Below are positions 35,131 through 47,100 of a DNA stretch of 64,000 nt, piece by piece. A model generated the notes under the pieces. It searched no databases and was not told the origin of the DNA. It saw nothing but the letters and a program-made list of their open reading frames with translations. Origin of the DNA: Apoda limacodes (taxonomy: Eukaryota; Arthropoda; Insecta; Lepidoptera; Limacodidae). The stretch lies in the NCBI GenBank assembly GCA_946406115.1, contig OX291542.1:4860959-4924958 (forward strand). Reading direction: 5' to 3'. How positions within the stretch are numbered: position 1 is the first letter of the stretch; each line of letters begins with the position of its first letter. The translations under genes were made by a program, and so were the position numbers.

Positions 35131-36541
35131 AGATTTTTTTTTAGTTTAAAAATACTTTCATAGACACAAGTCTTAAAACCACTGTATTTACAAGAGTCTA
35201 CAGTAACGCTATAGAAATAAGTTTTAAAAACTAGTTTGCATATACCATTGTACAGAAACAAATATCGAGTGATAAGTACGCGATCACGTGCAAAATACAA
35301 CCTTTATACAGCTTTTATGATAAAATCAGCTTGAAGTGTTACAAAATACTTTAAGTAGTAGTAGTAGAGTTTAAATATTCTGTTAAAATACCCTTAGATT
35401 ACGCGAATCCCTTAATGACGATTTTATACAGATTGAGCTGTATAATAAGTCACACATCAGTCTTGTAAAGATAGAAACTTTTTTGCGATCCTTGTCTTTA
35501 AAAGAACTAAGTTCTAACTGGGCTGGTATTTTGATGTTTAAAACGCTTGTATGCTGCTTGGGGGCTGGGGCATACTGTATGCTTCATTCCACGCTCGATG
35601 GAATACATCTAAACATTTACCACTCCGACAGTATGGGGGCGGGGCACAATCATTAATTTCGTTTGTATACATGTGTAATCTGTGGTAATCAAATGTCTTC
35701 TCCTTGTTGGTACCGAATCTACTATTTCTAAAACTGAAAAGCGAAGTGGAAAGCGAAAACATTGTTTCCATCAACAAAAATGTGAAGCAAATATTTTATG
35801 AACAAACATGTTTTTTGTAACATTTCACCAAAACACGAGAACGGGGAGACTCGGCTTTAGAAGTTCGATTATTGTTTGTATGTTTATCCCATGGAGTTGG
35901 TCTATTATAAACACAACTAACAATCAATTTTTTAACATCCATAGTAACTCGTTTAAGTAGAAAAGAAAACAAAGACAAAATGATTAAATCAAACTATAAA
36001 TACACATTAAATTTGCTGTAGTCGCCGGCAGACGAAGAGAAATCCAAACATGTTTGGACTCGACAGTTGATCGGCCGTCATCGGAAGATGCCGTCTGTTT
36101 GATTCGATCGGACGAGTTTATATAACATAGTTCGTACGATAACGGATTTGGTGTACGCGAGCCGACCCTAAGAGTGACGAAGCGGGAAACTCAGACTGTA
36201 CAGCTGTTAGTCATATAAAGTTGGTAATATACTTACCCACTTTACAGTAGGTATCTGACAGACAAAATCATCATAGAGAATTTAAAAGGAAGTTAATGAA
36301 AATTTGGTGGAAAATAAAAAGAATCCTATGAAGAAAATATATGTATTGCACAAATATACATGTTTATTTTATAATATCAACACAAACCAGAAAAAAATAT
36401 ACGCATCTTCCTTTTATACAAAAAAATACTTGAATTTTTATTTTAGACAAAAGTAAACCGTATGAAAAATAAATTAAAACAAATGCATACATGTTTCGCT
36501 ATCATAGCGCTTTTGTACTGTAATTGCTTTGATATACCTTA
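35131..36541. other. Gene-free stretch
   Basis: No coding or RNA signal supported. Short minus-strand frames at 35538-35978 have no recognisable domain. Confidence 0.4.
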
Positions 36542-37047
36542 GGGTCAAAACACAAAACTGCGTATCGATGCGATGCGAATTCGCAACGCAGAAAACTTCG
36601 ACGTAAATTTCTGCGATGCGATTCGTGCGGCAAGGTGTTTTCGTTCTACGACTCGTGTAACAATACCATCGACGATCGTCAACCGTACTAGACGTATTTT
36701 GTACTAAACGTATTTTTTACTAGGTAGTGGCATGGATCGTTAAAAGCTTTTATTGATAAGATGCAAAAAAAAAACATAAGACATTTTGGGTTCATTCATT
36801 TATTACCAATATGAATGCTGATGGGAACTACTTTTTTCGAAAAGCTTTGGAAACAGACAAAAATTTTTTTCTGATTTTTTTTAAGAATGAGCATATCTTC
36901 ATTTGTAGATCTTTTAAGTTTATTAACACCATATCTACAGGAACTATCTAACAAACGCACTGATTCCCAAGAATGCGCGATGCGAATCAATTCGCTTTGT
37001 GCCAGTTCGCGTATTTCGCAATGCATCGCAGTTTTATGGTCTGACCC
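36542..37047. mobile_element. PIF/Harbinger-like MITE (506 bp)
   Basis: The ends are GGGTCAAAACACAAAACTGCG and, inverted, GGGTCAGACCATAAAACTGCG, flanked by TTA target duplications (36539-36541 and 37048-37050). Subterminal gcgatgcgaatt-like motifs are repeated and inverted. No transposase. Confidence 0.75.
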
Positions 37048-37850
37048 TTAACTCATGACAGGTATGCGGCAAAAATGCATAAAGCATTTAACTTTTTGGA
37101 TACGTTTAGCAAAAAGTAAAAAAAAACATTATTTTTGACAAAAAAAACTAACGTTCATTTTCAAAGTTATATTATACCTAACATACATATTATTTGTACG
37201 TACGAACTAACTTTTAACTTATAGTCTAGTTCAAAAGTTCCAAATGGTGTAAATTCTTGACACTGTTTTTTTAAGTATTCACAGATCTAAACACATTTTT
37301 TTTTAATCCTCAAGTGGCGCGAAGGATACCGACGCGCTACCCAACAAATTAATCTGCACAGCGAAGTAACAACGTCTCTATGTAGACAGTAGTTTTTTTT
37401 ATTGTGTATATGTATATAATTTTATAATCTAATAATAATATATATTATTCATAACCTCTTCAATAGCATATGTGCAGGTACAAATCTTTTGCACATTTTA
37501 CCCGACTGACCCAATAAGATGACCCGTTTTTCGCGCGGATTTACTACATATGTATGTGGGAATTTCCTTGTCCGTTCGATTGCGACTAACGTAAGTAAAC
37601 GGCTAGAACGATTTTGATAAATGAGGTCTCAAATTAACTGTATTCACCCCCGAGTGTTATAAGGTACTTACATGAAATAGTCGAGCGCGAGTCGAAAGAA
37701 AGTGAAATAAAGCTGTAAATAAAAATAAAATTAAAAAATAAATAAAATCCCACTGCAAAAACTTTAAGAACTCAAAAGAAATAAATAAGCGCACCTAAAA
37801 CATACAAAATATTTAACTATATGCCGGCGGGGCACATTTCAATGCAAGTT
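37048..37850. other. Gene-free AT-rich stretch
   Basis: Nothing recognised. Confidence 0.4.
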
Positions 37851-37950
37851 CAAATAGTAGTAGGTACAGATTTATCAAATAGTAGTAGGTACAGATTTAT
37901 CAAATAGTAGTAGGTACAGATTTATCAAATAGTAGTAGGTACAGATTTAT
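37851..37950 (+). repeat. Four exact copies of a 25-bp unit
   Basis: The unit caaatagtagtaggtacaga + tttat starts at 37851, 37876, 37901 and 37926 with no differences, implying very recent expansion. Confidence 0.95.
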
Positions 37951-37984
37951 CAACCTACCTAAGTATATAGTATTTCCCTTAAAA

Positions 37985-38105
37985 TGAGTTGCGTCTGCTT
38001 ATAGTTAAATACCTATTTGGTATGTTTTACGTGCTATATTATCATATTTATTTCTTTTTAGTTCTTAATGCTTTTGGAGTCGGGTTAAATTTTTTTCTTT
38101 TCTAG
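37985..38105 (+). repeat. Dispersed repeat, partner of 13925-14080
   Basis: Shares tctgcttatagttaaat, ttctttttagttctt and ggagtcgggtt. Confidence 0.55.
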
Positions 38106-38523
38106 ACTTTATTCCGAATCCAACGACCCCTCACCAAACTTATATATAATAATCTGTGCCCTCACTCATATTTCTACCAGCTGCATCAAGAATAAACATC
38201 ATTAGAAGCAGTATAGAATATTAGAAGCTCAATCTTATTAATCGATTCATCCAAAAATGATCACAATAATATTCTGCAAAAATTCGATCAATTTTCTTTT
38301 TACATTTACAATACCTTGGCACGTTGGCACGTTCTACAAACGTATACAAGTGTGTGTCTAAATTAGTACAGAGCAAAACTGTCTTTAAATATGTGTTAGT
38401 AAACAACCAACTATACGAATATTACACAACATATAGTTTTTTATATTTAGACTACAGATAGGGCGTTCCATCTAACTAATTCGTAGCATAATTATTAGCG
38501 CTTTGCGTTTCATTAGCTTTTGG

Positions 38524-38733
38524 TATAGCACGGACGCTATGCAGGACGAATTTCGTACATTGACCTTTTACTTTTTAGCCTGTGTCAGTTTTCAAAATAG
38601 TAGTAATATCTGATAACAACGGGCGGTCATTGCATCTGTGCAAGCGTGATGGCAAATAATTATGCGCGTGCAACAGAGACAAATAGTGTCCGGTCACTTA
38701 ACGAAATTCTTCCTGCTTAGCGTCCGTGCTATA
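38524..38733. mobile_element. MITE with ~34-bp terminal inverted repeats
   Basis: The left end TATAGCACGGACGCTATGCA and inverted right end TATAGCACGGACGCTAAGCA continue to gaatttcgt with two mismatches. The terminal TATA may be the target duplication (TA or TATA). 210 bp, non-coding. Confidence 0.75.
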
Positions 38734-40135
38734 GCAAAATCTAATGTTGACTTTTAACGTTTCTTTAAACGGTTGCTACGAAATATTGCTACCAAAAACC
38801 CCTGTTTAATGGTTGGTATTTTGCGCTAATTTTAGGCAGTTGTCAAACGCGTTTTGTTTAAACAATAATAGTGCAGCTGAAATTATTACCCGCACGAAAC
38901 GGGTATTTTGTGCTAAAATCAGGTTTTGCTATTAAATTGCAACTCCCGCTCAGAAGGAACGCGCCTATTGTCTAATAAGGTACAGTGGCGGCATGTGAAG
39001 ACTTTGTAGACATTTTTACCTACATTTTTTTTACTTGGAGTTTAAACTAAGTATTTAGCTTATTCGCTTTTACTAACCTGCGTTAAAATAAAAACAGGAA
39101 CTATTCACAATTAACAAAATAAACTGATTTTAATGTTTTTATTTAAGGCAAATAGAAATTAAAAACCAGCCAAGTACATGTCGTAGACGCATTACTCTCA
39201 AGCAAGTGAAAGTCTCTGCCTACCCTTGCCGGAAACAGCCGTAATGGTATGTGTTTAGTTGAAAAACTAATATGGAAACAGTATAAAAATCACAGATTGA
39301 TTGCGATCAAATTTTGTATGTACAATAATGGACATAGCCGCCAAAAGGACCTTAGAGAATAATTATATTAACTTTTATAAATCCTTATATTTTATTTATA
39401 TATTATACTTATTAGATTAATTAAATAGTAATATGATTAATACAAATTTAATTATACATTCTAAACCAACCAACCAATGAAAAGGAACTTTTATGGCGAA
39501 ACTATTCATAGGTGGAAATTATAAATAAAATAATGCAAGACTTGTCATCAGTTATTTCAAATGTATAGTAATTGTTTTTTATTCATCCGGTGACTGTTTG
39601 GAATAAAAATAGAAAAGAATAAAACAAACTGTATACATGTCTACATATTACAGCTATAATTTACTAAGTTTTGAAGTTGTTTTGTTAAGTTACAAAAACA
39701 TTTTGGGACTTTGTTGAGTTGAATGATGACAGAGAAAAAATTATCTATATCTATTACAGCGTGATGTTTCCTTCTAAATCGTTTTAGAACGAGTTTAGCT
39801 AGCTTTTACTCCCTATAGAGTAAAATATACAGCACACGATTATAGGTGGGGCTATCTATAACAATATTAATCAGTTCCTCGCCGCGTGTCGTGCGCGTGA
39901 CGTGTGGCACTGAAGTTTAGAAACCAGACATTTAGAATGTTATGAACTTCGTTCCGTTTAAATATCACTACATCTTTCACATACTTATTTAAAATTATAC
40001 TAAAAATTTTACTAATTTTCAATATAGTAGTTACTTAACTACTTAGTTGCAATCACTTCCAGCCCAAAAAATTACAAAAATTAAAAAAAATCAGTCGAAA
40101 AATATACTTCAATCTTCCTTTCTTAGAACAAATCA
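38734..40135. other. Downstream region of the F-box/LRR gene
   Basis: It should contain the 3' UTR. A minus-strand AATAAA is near 39580, about 550 bases past the stop. A short relative of the aagtgcgagtcg repeat is at 39160-39260. No other gene. Confidence 0.4.
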
Positions 40136-41129
40136 CTAATTATCATCACTAAATAACACCTCGCAGTCTGGTCTCAAGCTCTTAAAAGTTTCAACGCCTC
40201 TTGCAGTAACCTTTGTACCCCTAAAGTCAATAGATCTTAAATGCGGGGCAGCTGTTGCTAAATGAACTAAACTTCTATCAGTAATATCCCTAAATCCCGT
40301 AACCGAGAGAATTCTTAAGTTTGATCTATCAGGACGAGAATTATGGACCACATCAGCAGGGGGGCCTATTATCGTAACATTTAAATCACCTTCTGCTCTA
40401 CCAAATCTTCGAATTGAAGCATCCGTTACCAATGCTGCGGGATTTATATGAGGCTGGCGTAACCTAAGTAAGTGATTGTAATCTTGCGGAGAACCCTGGA
40501 TGATGGGAAGGAATTGATACCTGTTGTTGTTAGACAAAACATGGGTTTGTCTAGTTCCAAGGTCTACACAAAAGATTGGCGTGCCTTCAGGAAATAATCT
40601 CTGAGATCCATCGTTTCGTTGACTATCTTCCTGAGAGTTTGAGCTACTTTCACAAGAATCTGAATTCTGGTTAGAACTTGAAGTGCTTGGTTGGTCATTG
40701 TTAACATTTAAATTGTTACTGTTTTTATTATCTGAAGATTTGCTGTCTGGAGTGCTTGGTTCATTATTTGTCGATTTGCTTTGGGTACTGCTTTGTTGGC
40801 CGTCTTCTATGTATACATTGATAGTTATTGTTGGATTTAATTTATACTTTTGTTCGTTTTTTAAAGAGCTTGGTTTCTTTTTTAGATCATTGTCCATTTC
40901 GTTAATGCTTGCTTCACTGCTTGAACCAGCTTCCTTGTCCATAGGTGGGTTAGAAGTACTTGGTTCATTGTTGTCTTTGTCATGCTTTTTCCGCTTTTTA
41001 GAAGGACCCTGATCATCATCGCTTTTATCATTATTGCCATTATCATTATCATTTTTTCTTTTTACTCCTGGATTTTCTGTTGAGTCTTGACCGAAGTTTT
41101 TCATCAAGGATATAACCACACGCCTCGCC
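40136..41129 (-). CDS. F-box/LRR gene, exon 10 (terminal)
   Basis: 994 bp, one base plus 330 codons and TAG. Acceptor ttttttatttcaag at 41130-41131. The basic/acidic low-complexity start (KSDDDQGPSKKRKKHDKDNN) is NLS-like. It is followed by a long Ser/Asn stretch, then DASIRRFG, RSNLRILSVTGFRDITD and LRSIDFRGTKVTARGVETF, two LRRs ending LRPDCEVLFSDDN. It is the evident parent of copies A, B and C. Confidence 0.85.
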
Positions 41130-44100
41130 CTTGAAATAAAAAAAAAAACTAGTTGGATTTTTTACACACCCTTAACACTACACTGATTTTCACAAAACAC
41201 AAACACTAAGACATAAAAAAAATTATTCTGGCAATTTTGGCAATAAAACTGACTAAAAACAGGATTGAAACACCCGAGCTCTGATTCGACATTTTGCATT
41301 TTTGCCAAATGATCCGTACATCAGCACTGTACATTTATTATTCGCGCAGTAAAGCATAGGTGTATATAGGAGTGAGGTTTTGGGAGTTCAAACCCCTCAT
41401 CCTCCCCCCTTCCCTGTCCCCGAAATAGTACTTATATTAAAAGGCCTTGTATATATATATATATATATATGACTTATAAAACTGTGGACGGGACCCCCCT
41501 CCCCTGACAAAAGTGTTAAAGTGAGAGAAGTATAAAATAACTGTGTGTATGCCCCAACATACGGTCATTTACCTTAAAGCTCTCTCACACTTTGCTCACT
41601 CATACGTTAAGTTTATCCGCATCAAACTAAAGTAAAAAAATAACAATGGTACAAACATTTTAGGCGCTGCCGTTGAACCCGCACTCTCACCACTTCCGAC
41701 ATTGTTTTCATTACCAGCAGGTGTAGTTTCATTTTCTGTCAGTTCTTGATGTATCCATTTGAAGTAATCGGGTTCCTGCAAGAATAAGTAACAAAATCTA
41801 TTGTATACTTTATATTTTTAAGAAATATACCTACTCAAGGATTCCGTGCTAACGTTTTTTACTAATTTCTTGAGTTCATTGTTTTCATTCCATATACTAT
41901 ATATGTACCACTAATAAAGTTCAAAAACTGTAGTGTTTCATAGATTTTTTATGGCATGGTTTAATAAATAAGCATGTTTGCTAAATGTTGACCAAGGGTA
42001 TAACCTATCACTATCCCAAATTTCATTAAAAACTTTCAAGTAGCGTCATAATATCATTATTTGGGATGTTCCGACTAGTCAGCAAAGCCGACTATCCGGC
42101 CACTTTCGTAGTCGGCGACTATTTGGCAGAGATCGGCGACTATTTGGCAGAGATCGGCGACTATTCGGCAGAGATCGGCGACGATAGTCGGCCAAAGTCA
42201 TAGTCGGCACATCTCTAATCATCATATTAGCTTATTCTGGTCCACTGCTGGAGCTAAGCCTCCTCCATGGCGGCGCGCCACTTTTGGCGCTCCTTTTCCC
42301 TTTACATCCAGATATCGCCGGCCACCCTCCTATGGTCATCAGTGTATTCAGATGGAGTGCGTCTCCAGCTTCTCCAATACGCAGTCTCCATTCACGGGCA
42401 CGTTTGCTCCATCAGCTGAAGGTCCTTGTGGCCAGCCCACTGCCAATTGCGCTTGCCGGTTCTGCAAGCTATCAGTAACTATGGTTCTCTTCCGGAATTT
42501 CTCATTTCGTATTAAATTCCTCTGAGAAACTTCAAGCATAACCCCTTTTCATAGCAAACTTCAACATCAAGCAGCTTGATGCGTTGAAAATAACACTTTT
42601 TATGCCCAATAAAAGAGAAAGGAAGAACCTATCGTGATATGGCGTCTAAAGTCCTACTACCTCATCCGTCCCCACTACCGGGGCACGGCCTATTTTGACC
42701 ATAGTACACACGCGGGCCTAGTACAGATTGGGAACTTCATATCCATCTTTTTTCTGACCTATGCAGGCTTCCTCACGATGTTTTCTTTTACCGAAAGCCA
42801 GTTATGTAAATATTCAATGAACTTGAGAAATTAAAAAAGAATCACTGGTATCTGCCGGGCTCGAACCTTCCCCCTTCAGAACGAGAGTCGAAATCGAAAC
42901 CCCCAGGCCACCACCGGGTCATGTATAAATGTACGTGTAAAAACAATGTATAAATACCTCCAATTCCCATGGCTCCAATTCGCAAACAACTTGTGTACTC
43001 TCAGGTTTCTTCTTACTGTTGGAGCTACTGTCTTGTGCTGGCGAAAGGTATAGCTCCTGTAGTTCTGGAAGCCAACCTAATGCTGATACTTCAGAATCAC
43101 CTACTGGGGTTCCGCGGAGATCCAAAACCTACAAAAACCAACAGAATATCAGTTTCATTCAAGCCACCCAAGTGATATCGAACCTATTTTAAAGTTTTGA
43201 AGTTAAAAAAAACTGGTAACATTAGTTTAAAAACAACCACCCAAGTGCGAGTCGAATACGCATAAGGTTAGGGTTCCGTAGATTGAGATTTATTTAAAAT
43301 GTCTAAAAAACTTGTGAACCGACTAACCTGAAGTTTAAAGAATCCATATCTAGTAGCCAGAGACGCGTAGGCTACGAACTCAGACATTTTGTGACAATCC
43401 CTCATTAACAATTGGAGAAGATTTGGTAATTTACTTAAAGTCAGCATACATAAAGGTTCGAGCCAATCGCATTCCGATAAGTCTAAGTACTGTAAATAAA
43501 AGAAAGTTTATTACTTGCAAAACATAAGTTACAAAAGGCCTATAATACTGCACAGACAAAAAATAAGAATATCACGTGCTACTAGGTGCTAGCGACAGAA
43601 ATGTTTCTAAAGCATTTGTAGCACCAAGTGGAGTGACTTCTTTTTTTTTTTATACCACTAAGGTGGCAAACAGGCTTAGGATCCCCCTGATAGTGAACGG
43701 TCACCATAGCCTATTCTTGTCTCATCGATCATAAGTTTGGATTCCGAGCGCTAGCGGAGGCTTTAAAACCACGAGTGCAGTAAGAAATCACTTTAAGCCA
43801 GGGCCATCTGCTTTTCTTTCAATTACAGCAAGAAAAGTTAATAAAAAATAATGAAGTTGGCTAATTTTTATGTCAAAATATTTTACTTTTGATTTTTTTG
43901 GCTAATGTGGTTCCATTCTATTATAGTCTAAGAGCCAGTGAAAAGCTACCTGTATGTATTTGACCAGACCTAGGGTTTTGTACAGTGAGGTCCCTATATC
44001 AAGATATGATGATGATTTATGTCGCGTGCGCGCGTCATCTTGCTGATGAGTAAGTAACATGTTGTTATAGTGCTCCATTTCACCGTAACTATGACGTAAT

Positions 44101-47100
44101 TGAGAGAGGATTCCCTCACAATGTGATAGCGTGCTTATCGCTGAACATATGTTTTGTAAATATGTGATGTATTTTGTTAACGCTGTACTTTCTTCCCAAT
44201 ATGGATTCATATCAAAATAGACAATGAGATTCCATTCATCTCTAATCAAATGCATGTTGTTGACTGGTTTTCTGATAGGGGTTTTATATTGTGAGCATCA
44301 TGAAAAATAACAAAAATGTAGTAGCCATAGATATGAAATTAATCTTTCTCTTGTGGTTTTTTTGTGCAATCTTGATGGAGATTGATGCTGATTGATAGGA
44401 GAGTCATTGATAGATGATTGATTAATAGGTGGTTGCATTATTTTTTCCGTATTGTCATCTTGTTTATTTGTCGGCAAGACTGACAATTTGTTGTAAGTTT
44501 TGTTCGTGTATTAACACCACGTCATTAATTTTAATGTTGTTTTGCGCCTGCTGCCATGTGCTTCGGGAATTTAATTAAGTTAGGTATTCCAACTGCCACC
44601 TTTTCCAGATGTCGTTATATATTTTTTGAGTTAACTGCCATCTTAAGCGAAGGTCCATCTCGGTGTTATAAATGGTTAAATTCGGTCCGCTTGCCAAGAA
44701 ATGAGCTGGTGTTAGATAGTCTAAGTCATCCGGATTTTCTGATATTGCGCACAAAGGCCTAGAGTTTAAGCATGATTCGATCTGTGCTAGAATGGTGCTC
44801 AACTCTTCATATGTTAACTTCTGTTCGCCAACTACTCTTTTAAAATGATATTTAAAACTTTTGACCGTCGCCTCCCAGAGGCCTCCAGCTGATGGCCATG
44901 ATGGAGCATTGAAATGCCATTTTATCTGCATTTCAGTTATGTCTATCATACATGCTTGTTGAATCTCTTCATATTGTTTTTGCAAAATCCGATTCCCTCC
45001 AACGAAATTGCTTCCATTGTCACTATAGATGTGACCTGGGGTGCCCCTTTTAGCTACCATTCTGCGAAGTGCAGCTAAAAAGGCTGATGTTGATAGGTCG
45101 GAGACCAGCTCCAGGTGCACGGCCTTTGTTGCCATGCAAACAAAAACTGCCACGTAGCCCTTTGATGTCTTAATGCCACGTCCTTTGCTGGCCTTTACTA
45201 CAATGTGGCCAGTAAAATCAACGCCTGTATGGTAGAACGTAAGCGTTTTTTTACAGCTTGATTTCCTCTAAGTATCCAAAACTTTTGTCTCAATACTGCT
45301 GACGTCAACTTAGGTCCGCCGTGGAAAGTAAGTATTTGAGTGGTATCTATGATTAAATCTGTTAATTTATGATTTTTCGGTAAAATGATGGGATGCTTAG
45401 TACTTTCACTTACGTAAGCATTTTGCAGCCTACCGCCCACTCTTAATACACCATCAGTATCAAGATAAGGATTTAATTGTATAATTTGCTTGATGATTTA
45501 ATTTTGTTTCGCTTTTGTAAGTCGCATTTTTCAGCTGAGAATTCTTCCTACTGTACATGTCGCAATAATAATGTATTAGCCCTTTTTAGTTCTTCTAAAC
45601 TCAGGTATGATTGATTTTTTTGCTTAATTTGCTTTTTTGTTATAAATCTTAAGATCCATGCTAATATTCTTTTAGTCTTGTTAAGTGTACTACATCTTTT
45701 GATTAATTGCTAAATAATCAACACTTTGCCGTCTGATTTTAGGACAGTGTTGATTTTTTTTCTTTTTTTCTCTTCCTGATCTGTTTGATAGTTTAAGGTT
45801 TCAAAGTTGCTGGCGTCTTTGTATTCTGGTAGCCAAGGTGATCCCTGCCACCATAGTGGATGATCGCGAAGTTGGGATGCTGTTAATCCTTTGCTGGCGC
45901 AGTCTGATGGATTTTCCTCTGATTTTACATATCGCCAATATTTAGTAGGTATAATTTGAGTGATTTAAACTACACTGTTGGTTACGAAAGATTTCCAACG
46001 ATTCACATCGCCATTTAGCCAACCTAAAACCACCATGGAGTCTACCCAACAGACAGTTTTGATTGTGTGATTTGGTAAGCATTTTTGAATTTCTGACATT
46101 AATTTTGATAATAGTAATGCTTCACATTACTCTAGTCGCGGTACTGAAATATTTTTATTACATGGTACCAATTTTGTTTTGCCAGCTATCAGTACCACAG
46201 AGCTCTCGATCTTGCAGTATACTACGCATGCGTACGCTTTTGTTGATGCGTCACAAAATCCATGCAATTCGATACAGTGGTTTTGTTTGGTATTAAACCA
46301 TCTTTGAATTTTAAAACTGTTAATATATTTAATATTTTGTGTAAATTGTAACCATTCATTGTTTATAGTTTCCGGTAATGTATCATCCCATTGAATGTCT
46401 AGTGACCAAACCTTTTGGAACAAAATTTTCAACTTTATAGTCATCGGTGCAAGGGTCGAATAATTTAGAGATGGCGGATAGCAATAACCGTTTAGTCATT
46501 TTTACGGCAGTCTTTGGTTCATCAACCTTAAATTGAAGAATAAAAGTATCTTCACGCGGGTTCCAACTAAGCCCTAAAGTTTTTGTTGATTCTGGTTCTT
46601 GAAATTCAAATGTCTGTAAGTTTTGATCAGAATTCGCGTTTTCTAATAGTTCAGGAGAATTTACTTCCATTTCCTAAGGTTCCTCCTGATTTCAGCAAAC
46701 TAATCAAATCTCCCTGTATTTTTCTCGCGGACTCGATCGAGTGACATCCGTGAACCAGATCGTTGATATAGAACGAATTTTCAAGGACACTGATAGCTTT
46801 CTTGATAGTTTGATTTTATATCTTGAGCGAGTTGACGCAGCGTCATCATCGCAAGGAACGGGGGAGCCTTTGTTCCATACGTAACGGTGGCAAATTTGTA
46901 TTCTTCTATTAGTTCGTTAGGATTTTCCCTCCATACTATCTGCTGTAAATTTTGGTCTGATTCATAAAGCCAGATCTGTCGAAACAATTTTTCCAGGTCA
47001 GCAATAAGACCAATTTTATATTGGCGCCATTTAATGACAAGTGTTTGTAAGTTTTGCTGTAAATTTGGCCCCTTTTCCATTAGATCGTTTAGACTTTGCC

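Noticed and set aside
36542..37047. Regulatory palindrome cluster
   Set aside because: The gcgatgcgaatt repeats are explained as subterminal repeats of a MITE with a TTA target duplication.
37851..37950. CRISPR-like direct repeats
   Set aside because: Units are directly abutting with no spacers, in a eukaryotic genome; likewise the 40-bp and 104-bp arrays.
40683..41012. Plus-strand 109-codon frame
   Set aside because: Antisense shadow of the low-complexity part of terminal exon 10.
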